From NCBI RefSeq assembly GCF_003946085.1, contig NZ_RHOB01000001.1:62001-126000 (forward strand): a DNA stretch of 64,000 bases, written 5' to 3'. This stretch comes from Levilactobacillus angrenensis (GTDB lineage: Bacteria; Bacillota; Bacilli; Lactobacillales; Lactobacillaceae). The position numbers and the translations under genes are program-made. The number at the start of each line of letters is the position of its first letter. The stretch's first letter is position 1. This document shows, piece after piece, positions 8,089-15,502 of this stretch. The notes beneath the pieces are model-generated. The model worked only from the letters and a program-made list of their open reading frames with translations, did no database searches and was not told the DNA's origin.

Positions 8089-10047
8089 TTAGGATGGTGC
8101 CGAGGTAATCGTCCAGTCTAGCGTGGAGGTGTAGTTTCCTGGATAGATGGCTTGGCTAGCGAGAACTAGCTGTAACTCTTGTCCGCGATTAGCATTTAAC
8201 GAACCCACTTTAATGCCCGCCCCAGCCGACAAGACGACTTGATTCGTATCTGTCAGTTGCTTGACCGTACTCCCGTTGGCGTAACTCAGCTTAGCTGTCA
8301 ACGTATGCGTCCCGTCCGAAAACGGGGTCGCCTGCCGCAAGGAAATGGTCGTCGCAGTCTTGTCTCTTCGGTCATCCGTCACTGCCAGTAGGTCATCACC
8401 GCCCAAAACCTGACCTTCAATAACTTGATCGACATTGGCATAAGATAACGAGCCAAACGTGACATCCCCTGCTTGTGCTGTCAAAGTATTAGAGGAGAAG
8501 TGCAGATTGATGTCCGGACTAGTATAAGTATCAAAATGATCATCCTTCGCTGTACCCAGAACCGAGTTGGTCCCCTGTGATGCCTCCCCACTTAGACTAG
8601 ACGCATCAGTGTTGAACGCTTCCATTTGCAAATTCGTCGTAAAGTCAGTATCCGTATCCACTAATGATTTAAAATCCACTTCATATGAATGCGAGTGATT
8701 GCTACTGAAATCAATTGCCTTTCTAGTAACCAAATAATACGAATCACCTATCTTCATTGGTGCCTGAATATCCGATGTGCCATTATCAACTTTGATGGCT
8801 GTATCGGAGCAATAAGCCGGTACTTTGATGAAAAGCAGTCCCGCCTTCATCTTCGTATCAGGGTTCGTATCCGTAATCGTCCCAGTGATTTTAACCGTAT
8901 CCCCACTGACAATGTTTGTCAGTACGTGCGCCGTATTTCCAGTATTATCAGTTGTGTCCGTGGCCGTACCCGTAATAGCAACCTTGGGGGTGTCACTATA
9001 ACTGACATTGAGCTGAGCGCTATTCGTCGTAATCGTCTTCGAGTTGATTCCTGACTTAATCGTGATGTCAGCATAGTAGTGTGCCTTATTGTCAGCCGAA
9101 GTCGTTGTTGGTGTAGTATACGTTAAGCTAGTTCCACTAGCGACTTTAGTAGCCGTACTGCTACCGGCCGCTTTTTTGTACCAAGTCACAGCGGCTGGTG
9201 TAGTCGGAAACTTCCCCTGAACTGTGAAGGTTGCTGTCTTACCTGAGTCTACCGTCTGATCATCTAGCCCGCCACCAACTTTGATGGACACCGAAGAACT
9301 CTTAGTCGTGCCATCCTCATTCGTAATGGTACCGGTAATATTTACGGTACCCGATTTACCATCGCTATTCGCAGTCACAATCCCTGAATTTTTATCAACC
9401 GTAGCCAGACTAGGATCACTACTAGTCCAAGTGACGTCACCGGTCGCACTTGTCGGGGCTGTCGTCGCATGAACCGTCGTCGTTCCTGCTTCATCCTGAT
9501 TGCTGTATAAATAGTGATCATCTGCCGTAACGGTAATCCCTGTGGCATTGATTGGACTCCCCAAGGCAGTAACCGCAGCGACTCGTGAATAGTAATATTC
9601 ATCCGGTAACAGCGGCGGAACAAACAGGTAATACCCGAAAGATTCTTGATAATAAATAGTTCCTGGCTTAGTCGGCGTAACACTCAATGTCGAGCTTGTT
9701 GCGCCTTTAATGGCTGTCCAAGTAGCACCGTTATTTGTCGATTGATACCATTGAAAATGATTATAAGAAAGACCATTGAAGAACGTATCCAAGAAAGAGT
9801 AACCGACTGCAGTCGTTAACTTCTTGGTTGTCCCCACGGTTGTGTACGTATCCTGTGGTTGCGTCCGAAATCCTGTATTCGAATACCAAAACAAAAAGCT
9901 GCTCGGATCTTGGGTTGGCGTTCCATATCCCGTGACTGTCGCGGCCTGAGCGACGACTGGTGTTGCGCTAATCCCATTAAATAGTCCAATTGCTACCAAC
10001 AACGTCAAAATCCCCACGAGTAGTCGACCCAATTTCTTACCCGCCAT
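8089..10047 (-). CDS. Large secreted Ig-like protein with WxL-like C-terminus (paralogue 1)
   Basis: A 652-residue exported protein. Signal peptide at residues 1-35 (MAGKKLGRLLVGILTLLVAI, cleavage after AQA). Then a region with the stretch FQWYQSTNNGATWT, a bacterial Ig-like (BIG2) domain (VTWTSSDPSLATVDKNSGIV, about residues 205-225), an Ig-like segment with VTWYKK, and a C-terminal domain ending YTSTLDWTITSAPS. That ending resembles the YxxxLxWxL motif of WxL cell-wall-binding domains, but with WTI in place of WxL and no clear first WxL. There is no LPXTG, so attachment is probably non-covalent. ATG 10047 has AAAGGAGAGG upstream. It is a paralogue of 12509-14422 and the genes may be an ancient duplication. 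Confidence 0.85.
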   Translation of the reverse strand: MAGKKLGRLLVGILTLLVAIGLFNGISATPVVAQAATVTGYGTPTQDPSSFLFWYSNTGFRTQPQDTYTTVGTTKKLTTAVGYSFLDTFFNGLSYNHFQWYQSTNNGATWTAIKGATSSTLSVTPTKPGTIYYQESFGYYLFVPPLLPDEYYYSRVAAVTALGSPINATGITVTADDHYLYSNQDEAGTTTVHATTAPTSATGDVTWTSSDPSLATVDKNSGIVTANSDGKSGTVNITGTITNEDGTTKSSSVSIKVGGGLDDQTVDSGKTATFTVQGKFPTTPAAVTWYKKAAGSSTATKVASGTSLTYTTPTTTSADNKAHYYADITIKSGINSKTITTNSAQLNVSYSDTPKVAITGTATDTTDNTGNTAHVLTNIVSGDTVKITGTITDTNPDTKMKAGLLFIKVPAYCSDTAIKVDNGTSDIQAPMKIGDSYYLVTRKAIDFSSNHSHSYEVDFKSLVDTDTDFTTNLQMEAFNTDASSLSGEASQGTNSVLGTAKDDHFDTYTSPDINLHFSSNTLTAQAGDVTFGSLSYANVDQVIEGQVLGGDDLLAVTDDRRDKTATTISLRQATPFSDGTHTLTAKLSYANGSTVKQLTDTNQVVLSAGAGIKVGSLNANRGQELQLVLASQAIYPGNYTSTLDWTITSAPS

Positions 10048-10235
10048 AGCGTCCTCTCCTTTTAAAACCGACCAGCTAGGCCCTGCCAGCTACAGTCGCG
10101 CACGACCAAACAACGTGACAACTAGCCGCTAACCTAATGCTATAACTCAGCTGATGCGCTCATTTTACTGAGACTGATTCACTAATGACCGGCCACCCTT
10201 AGGCCCACGTTGCGGCCATTTAAAGTCGACGCAAG

Positions 10236-10332
10236 CGGGTCTGGGACAAAACCGCCCAAACTCTTTTTGTGCACCAACTTTAAATGGCTGAAACCTCGCC
10301 AAAAGGCAGCTGGTTCCGCTTAAAACTGATAA
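10236..10332 (+). repeat. Intergenic repeat R1, copy B (left part)
   Basis: GGGTCTGGGACAAAA through GCAGCTGGTTCCGCTTAAAA matches copy A, then stops at the mobile element starting at 10333. Before it, 10201-10235 resembles the TTTAAA-TTGACGC part of copy C. Confidence 0.8.
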
Positions 10333-10965
10333 CTGAAGGTTGAAATTAGCATTAACCCGATAGTCCCTGGAACGACAGTGTTCTGTCCGCTAAAATTAGT
10401 GAAACCAGGAGCCTGCGGTAGCCAGAGATTCCACCTGCTATGGGGGACACCTCCAGCCTGAGGGGCGGTCTTCCGGTTCGCTTGAAAGCCCGGCAAAGTT
10501 CGCCAGGCTCCCAAGTCGCCCCACGCTGTAGGCTGAGAAAAGGCCTCAGCCAACACCGTCGACACAGCTGGCTCCACCTCTGGCTGCCTCCGGCGAGTTG
10601 ATGTTTATCAGCACCATTGTGAAGACTAGTCGCTAGATCAGCCGCCACCTGGGGCTAAGCCGACTTTTGCTGGCAAACACTCTTGTAGCCGAGAGTCCGC
10701 CAAATATGGGTTCAGCCGTGGGAGTTGCCTTAGCGGCGCGGTTTATGCCGCTAAGGCAACTGGCGTCTTTGAGACGCGGGCTTCGGCTCAAAGCGAGGCC
10801 GAGACCGCTTCTCAGGCTCGGTCCGGTCCGCCCACCGCGTTCCAACCCATAGTTGGCGGACGGTAGGCGGCCAGTTCGAACTACGAAGCTGTGAACGATC
10901 AATTTTTACATCATGAGTCGCATGGTGACAATATTTCTAGCTAATATTTATCTTTCAACCTTTAG
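10333..10965 (-). mobile_element. Element E, copy 1: non-autonomous element with structured core
   Basis: 633 bp bounded by imperfect 13-bp inverted repeats (CTGAAGGTTGAAA left, TTTCAACCTTTAG right) and flanked by direct CTGATAA(C). It is about 85% identical by eye to the copy at 16871-17510. There is no transposase. The core contains a 14-bp hairpin (10724-10737 with 10747-10760), GCGTCT-TTG-AGACGC (10763-10777), GGCTGAG/CTCAGCC (about 10530-10550) and a long-range 18-nt pairing (10695-10712 with 10844-10861). A minus-strand frame beginning GTG GAG CCA (about 10577), with GGAGG 9 nt upstream, stays open in all three copies but changes amino acids freely, so coding is doubtful. It interrupts an R1 repeat. 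The strand given is that of this frame. Confidence 0.8.
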
Positions 10966-10992
10966 CTGATAACCGCCTTTTGTCCCACTCTC
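10966..10992 (+). repeat. Intergenic repeat R1, copy B (right part)
   Basis: CTGATAACCGCCTTTTGTCCCACTC is represented here as the right end of R1, resuming after the inserted element; about 50 bp of R1 present in copies A and C is missing. Confidence 0.75.
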
Positions 10993-11125
10993 ATCTGAGC
11001 TGGCCGATTAAGTTACTTATTCAGGAATCACTCTCACTAATTTTATTATAGTTTTTATTTCTGCGGAATATCATTTTGGGGTTAAATTATTTTAACTATT
11101 CATGCATAAGGCCACGATTATTCTT

Positions 11126-11168
11126 CAAAAAAACAGACAGCCCCACCATTTGTGAAGACTGCCTGCCT
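11126..11168 (-). terminator. Terminator of the MFS transporter gene
   Basis: On the minus strand CAGGCAG pairs with CTGTCTG, followed by seven T. The stretch 10993-11125 is AT-rich without a gene. Confidence 0.7.
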
Positions 11169-11176
11169 CGCTATCC

Positions 11177-12313
11177 TTATCCTGCTCGCCGACTTAGCCC
11201 CAGTGCCAACCCAATATACACTAGCGAGACAGCTGTCAGCACCCAAAACATGCCCTGGTAAGCCACTAATTCGACGACCCCACCTAAGAGCACGGCCCCC
11301 AACCCCATGCCCAGGTCATAGGCGTTGAGAAACATGCCAGTCGCCGTGTCACGGTTAGCGGGCGTCGTGATCTTGAAGACCCACGCCTGCAACGTCGGGT
11401 AAATAGCCCCGTCCGCGACACCGTAGAAGACCCCTGCCAGCAGCAATACCCAATTACGGTCGATCACCGCGATGAGCGCCATGCCGACCGTCAACAACAC
11501 CGTGCTCAGTAGCAGAATCAACCGGGGTCCCCGGTGATCAAAGGTCCGACCGACGATAGGCCGAATCACCACGCCCGCAATCGCCGCAATAAAGAAGAAG
11601 CCCGAGATGCCGGTCAACTGCCGCAGTTGCGCATAAATGGGGGTGAAGGTCATGACCCCACTCATCAAGACACCCAGGATAAAGACCAATCCACACTGCG
11701 GTAGAAATTGCCGATCAAAGACCGGTGCAGCTTGGTGCGTCTTCACCGGAATCACCGCTGGTTGACGGGTCCCCAGAATCGCCAATCCCGCCGCCAATAA
11801 GATGCCCACACAGGCCGTGAAGAAGGCGGTAAAGCCATAGTGATGCACGACACCCAAGGCCAGCAACGGCGCCAATGAGGCGGTCACCATGGTCCCGATT
11901 CCAAAGTAGCCCATCCCCTCGCCAATTTTTTGGCTAGGCAATTCTGCGGCGGCCGAGGTGGCAAAATAAGTCGTGGTCAGGCCGTGCCCCAGACCATTGA
12001 ACAACCGCAACCCCACCAACAGGCCAAAGCCACTCAGCAGTGGGTAGCCGATGGCCGCCAACAGATACAACAGGATACCGCCCAATAATAGCCCCCGCTT
12101 GCTGAATTTCGCAGAGAACCATGGCACGAACAGCCGGGTCACCAATGAGGCAAACATGATGGCGCCCACAAAGATGCCAATTTGCCCCGGTGACAGCCCT
12201 AACCGCTTGCCATACAGCGGCAACACGGGCACCTGCATGTTGTAGACCATGAATAACAGGGCGTTGCCCACCAAAATTAAAATAAAATTACGACTCCAAT
12301 ACGATTGTTGCAC
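11177..12313 (-). CDS. MFS transporter, drug/metabolite efflux type
   Basis: A 378-residue integral membrane protein with about 12 hydrophobic helices, short for the family. The N-terminal half has the DHA1-like start (NFILILVGNALLFMVYNMQV) and a loop-2/3 region FSAKFSKRGLLLGG replacing the usual motif A; the second half has a related loop (GRTFDHRGPRL). The start is GTG 12313 with GGGGAGG 6 nt upstream. It probably exports a small compound by proton antiport; the substrate is unknown. The gene is preceded by a leader with a strong intrinsic terminator (12333-12440), so it is likely controlled by attenuation or a riboswitch. Confidence 0.87.
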   Translation of the reverse strand: MQQSYWSRNFILILVGNALLFMVYNMQVPVLPLYGKRLGLSPGQIGIFVGAIMFASLVTRLFVPWFSAKFSKRGLLLGGILLYLLAAIGYPLLSGFGLLVGLRLFNGLGHGLTTTYFATSAAAELPSQKIGEGMGYFGIGTMVTASLAPLLALGVVHHYGFTAFFTACVGILLAAGLAILGTRQPAVIPVKTHQAAPVFDRQFLPQCGLVFILGVLMSGVMTFTPIYAQLRQLTGISGFFFIAAIAGVVIRPIVGRTFDHRGPRLILLLSTVLLTVGMALIAVIDRNWVLLLAGVFYGVADGAIYPTLQAWVFKITTPANRDTATGMFLNAYDLGMGLGAVLLGGVVELVAYQGMFWVLTAVSLVYIGLALGLSRRAG

Positions 12314-12332
12314 CTAAATTCCTCCCCTAGGA

Positions 12333-12440
12333 AAACAAAAAGGGCCAGATAAGATCACTGAAGCAATCTTATCTGGCCGTAACCCTCCGATGCGCTGCCG
12401 CACCTTGTCTAACATTTAAGTCTTCCGATAGTCTATTAAG
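12333..12440 (-). promoter_or_regulatory. Leader RNA with intrinsic terminator before the MFS gene
   Basis: On the minus strand a 13-bp perfect stem (12366-12378 with 12343-12355, GGCCAGATAAGAT/ATCTTATCTGGCC) is followed by CCTTTTTGTTTT and then the MFS ribosome binding site. Upstream, GGTGCGGCAGCGCATCGGAG could form alternative pairings. This layout is that of a cis-regulated leader (riboswitch or attenuator). I could not assign a known class. Confidence 0.65.
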
Positions 12441-12492
12441 TTAGTTAAAAGTGTAGCGCACCGACCGGTCAGAGTGCAAGCAAAAGTTGCTT

Positions 12493-12508
12493 TGTTTCAC
12501 GTGAAACA
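12493..12508. other. parS: parS site 2 (perfect)
   Basis: TGTTTCACGTGAAACA, exact match to the ParB-binding palindrome; it abuts the stop codon of the Ig-like protein gene at 12509. Confidence 0.9.
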
Positions 12509-14422
12509 TTAGCCTTGCGGGGCCGAAATAAAGGTCCACTGCAGCGTTGCCTGATAGTGCCCCGGGTAAATCGCAGACGGGGCCAAGCGAAAATCCAAGT
12601 GTTGGCCGTGGCCCGGTCCCAGTGACGGCACCGATTGGCCGGCCGCAACCGTCGCAACGGATTGGGCCGCCGTACCCAACAGCAAGCGCTGACCTTGCCC
12701 ATTGTCGTAATGTAGGACGGCCGTCAGTTGGCGGTCACCAGCTTGAAAGGCCGTGACCTGCTGGAGGTCGATTTGCGTGGCGGCTTTTTCCCGCCGATTA
12801 TCCACCACCGCTAACAGGTCGCCCGTCCCCTGTGCGGCCACGTCTTGACCAAATTCATCTGGCCCCACGGTTCCAAAATCTACCGATTGTGCGGTCGCTT
12901 GCAGGTTGCCATCGGAAAAATTCAACGTAAGCGGCTCCCCCTGGTAGGTCCCCAAAATATGATTAGCGGCATCGCTCCCCACTAGTTGTACGCGCGTCGT
13001 GTAGTGTAAGGACGTGGTTTGTTGCGAAGTGAAGGTCACGACAAACGCATGCCACAGGGCATCTCCCTTAAAATCTAGGCCGCTTGCGATGAAGTCTACC
13101 GCGGTCCCATCTGTAGTCGGCCGCTGATAGGCTTGCACCTCCTTACCATTGATTTTGATGGTCACCTTTTGTGCACTCCGCGGCAGCCGCACGATGAAGT
13201 CCCCGTCGGTCAATCGAGAATAACTGTTTTGATCCATGATGATTCCGGAGATTTGACAACGGTCACCGGGAATCACGTTGCTTAACGCTGTCGTCGTGTT
13301 CCCACTACTAGCGGTCAAGTTCGCAATCCGATTATCCACCGCCACTTGTGGGTCTTGGCTGGGATTCACGGTCAGTTTGGCCCGATTAGTCGTAATCGTT
13401 TGGGTCTGCGGCTTTTCCTGTTCATCGAACATCGTCACTGTGACCTCGGCATAAAATTGCGACTGGTCGTCTGCCTGCGTCGTCGCTGGCGTGGTGTACG
13501 TCAGGCTCTGGTTCTTGGCCACCACGGTGTCCGCCCCCTGAGGCGTCACCTTGTGCCAAGTCACGGTATCGGGGGCCTGTTTTCCCGCACCGGAAATGGT
13601 AAAGGTCGCCGGTTGATTCTCATCAACGGTTTGGTCCGTCAATCCCCCACCAATCTCGATGGTCGTACTGGCCGTCACATCGGCACGGTCGTGGTTCTTT
13701 AAAGTCCCGGTCACCGTGACCCGACCCGCTTTACCAGCCATATTGGCCGTCACCTTCCCTGTGGCCGCATCCACGGTCGCCAGGCTATCGTCACTACTGC
13801 GCCAGCTCAAATTACCCGTTGCGTTGGCGGGGGTCGGGATCCCGTGAACGTAAGTTGTGGCCGCGACCTGCTGGTTGTTATACAGGTAATCACTGTCGCT
13901 GGTAACTTTCAAATCGGTCGCATCCACGGGCGTTGGTAACGTTTTAACCTGAGCGACGCGAGAATAGTATGTCGCCGTGACTAACGGGAGTGGAAAAAGG
14001 GTGTAATACTGAAAGGATTGTTGGTAGTAAATAGTTCCCACTTTGTCTGATGAAAGGGTGAGATCGGCATCAGTTCCCTTCCCGACCTTCTGCCAGCTTT
14101 TACCAGCATCCGTCGATTGGTACCATTGAAAATGGTCTTTGGCCATAACCGACACGAGGGTCCACATCGAGTGGGCAGTATCAGTCGTTAAGATTTTAGT
14201 TTCGGGTGAGTTCAAATAGGTGTAGCGGTCATCCGGTTGTAGGCTAAAGCCCGTATTCAAGTAAAAGCCAAACAGGCCAAACGGCGCTGGACTGGGCGTT
14301 CCTCTACCGGGGACCGTGACAGTTGGCGCGGCGTGCACAGTCGCCGGGCACAACTGGTTAAGCCCCACCATCACTAACATGATTCCCAAGATTATCCCAA
14401 CACACCGCATTCTCCGCCCCAT
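12509..14422 (-). CDS. Large secreted Ig-like protein with WxL-like C-terminus (paralogue 2)
   Basis: A 637-residue exported protein, colinear with the one at 8089-10047. The signal peptide ends VHA (about residue 32). The segment HFQWYQSTDAGKSW, the BIG2-like stretch LSWRSSDDSLATVDAATGKV, VTWHKV and a C-terminal domain ending YQATLQWTFISAPQG all correspond to the paralogue. The final motif reads WTF instead of the WxL consensus. ATG 14422 is preceded by AAGGAAG at 7 nt. It is more GC-rich in wobble positions than its paralogue. It probably sits on the cell wall; ligand unknown. Confidence 0.85.
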   Translation of the reverse strand: MGRRMRCVGIILGIMLVMVGLNQLCPATVHAAPTVTVPGRGTPSPAPFGLFGFYLNTGFSLQPDDRYTYLNSPETKILTTDTAHSMWTLVSVMAKDHFQWYQSTDAGKSWQKVGKGTDADLTLSSDKVGTIYYQQSFQYYTLFPLPLVTATYYSRVAQVKTLPTPVDATDLKVTSDSDYLYNNQQVAATTYVHGIPTPANATGNLSWRSSDDSLATVDAATGKVTANMAGKAGRVTVTGTLKNHDRADVTASTTIEIGGGLTDQTVDENQPATFTISGAGKQAPDTVTWHKVTPQGADTVVAKNQSLTYTTPATTQADDQSQFYAEVTVTMFDEQEKPQTQTITTNRAKLTVNPSQDPQVAVDNRIANLTASSGNTTTALSNVIPGDRCQISGIIMDQNSYSRLTDGDFIVRLPRSAQKVTIKINGKEVQAYQRPTTDGTAVDFIASGLDFKGDALWHAFVVTFTSQQTTSLHYTTRVQLVGSDAANHILGTYQGEPLTLNFSDGNLQATAQSVDFGTVGPDEFGQDVAAQGTGDLLAVVDNRREKAATQIDLQQVTAFQAGDRQLTAVLHYDNGQGQRLLLGTAAQSVATVAAGQSVPSLGPGHGQHLDFRLAPSAIYPGHYQATLQWTFISAPQG

Positions 14423-14665
14423 TGCTGGTCTTCCTTTCTGAATAATTAATTCTAACCCATCGTTTTACTGGATTAGAAGTAAATATGGTTAATTGGTTTT
14501 AGCTTACGTTTAGTCTATCTCTGAACTATTTAGTCTTCAGAAAGACTGTCGCCTTGCTCATCGCCAAGCACCACTCATTTGCCCCCATTATAGTCATCTC
14601 GCGGGGTAAGTGCTACCGTCACATATAAATATTTCAAATAATAGACCATTAACCGTTTTACCATC

Positions 14666-14705
14666 AAAAAAGGCACTGCGCCCACGAATCGTGGCGACGC
14701 AATGT
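14666..14705 (-). terminator. Terminator of the EAL gene
   Basis: On the minus strand TTGCG...CGCAG encloses CCACGATTCGTGG and is followed by TTTTTT. The stretch 14423-14665 shows no gene. Confidence 0.75.
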
Positions 14706-14723
14706 CATTTTGAGTAACTCAGT

Positions 14724-15416
14724 TTAAGCGGAAAACGTATCGCCTGGTAGCTTCAACAGTCGCGGCTTACTGAAGTAATAGCCCTGCTTGAGCCTGATCC
14801 CCAGGTGGCGGCTCAGTTGACTGTCCGCAGCGGTTTCGATGCCTTCTAAAACCAGCCGTAAGCCATATTCCTGGGTGATGGCTCGCCAAAAATGGATTTT
14901 TTCCTGAATTTTAGGATCGCTGAAATCCTCCGCAAAATTTTGTAACGCAAATTTAACTTCGGAGACCAGTGGCAATAATTCCTGAATACTTGTGAAATAA
15001 TTATCACCAGTACCCACGTCATCCAGAGACAGTTCCATCCCCTGATCGAGGAACTTTTTTAACTGTGGCATCAGTTCCTGGACCGGATACTGTTGCGGTC
15101 CGTCGTCTTCCGTTAGCTCGACGACCAGCCGAGTGGGATAAATCTGTTCTTGGCTTTTCATAATCGCTGAGGCAATTGACGTCGTCATTAATTGCTCACG
15201 GTTGACGTTTACTGAACAATATCGTACTTTAGGCGATAAAACTTTCGTCGTTTCCACTAACAGGTCAGCAACAATTTGTGAGTCGATGGCCGAAAATGAT
15301 GCTGGTAAACGCCAACCGTCAGGGGTCAATTGCTTCATCAACAATTCATAACCGAAAACCGTCTTCGTTTCCGTATTAATCTGTGGTTGCACAAAATACC
15401 GATAGATTGGTTCCAA
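14724..15416 (-). CDS. EAL-domain protein, possible c-di-GMP phosphodiesterase
   Basis: A stand-alone EAL domain of 230 residues with no sensor or GGDEF partner. Signature residues are kept: GYELLMK (the EAL position, Glu present but ELL, with Lys for the usual Arg), VNVN (Asn), VELTEDD (Glu), LSLDDVGTG (the Asp pair), VKF (Lys), LEGIET (Glu) and KQGYYFSKP (Gln). Catalysis is therefore possible. The start is TTG 15416, preceded by GAGGGGG. It is divergent from the NADH oxidase gene. c-di-GMP signalling is uncommon in lactobacilli, so it could also be a ligand-binding relic. Confidence 0.85.
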   Translation of the reverse strand: MEPIYRYFVQPQINTETKTVFGYELLMKQLTPDGWRLPASFSAIDSQIVADLLVETTKVLSPKVRYCSVNVNREQLMTTSIASAIMKSQEQIYPTRLVVELTEDDGPQQYPVQELMPQLKKFLDQGMELSLDDVGTGDNYFTSIQELLPLVSEVKFALQNFAEDFSDPKIQEKIHFWRAITQEYGLRLVLEGIETAADSQLSRHLGIRLKQGYYFSKPRLLKLPGDTFSA

Positions 15417-15502
15417 AAAATACTACCCCCTCATAAACAGTTTGCATTGCTTTATCTTATAGAACAGTATACTATAATGAAGTCAATTAGTAATAGAAAG
15501 AA

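Noticed and set aside
10633-10902. Minus-strand frame of 89 codons in element E
   Set aside because: No ribosome binding site, covers the hairpins, and is not preserved in copy 2.
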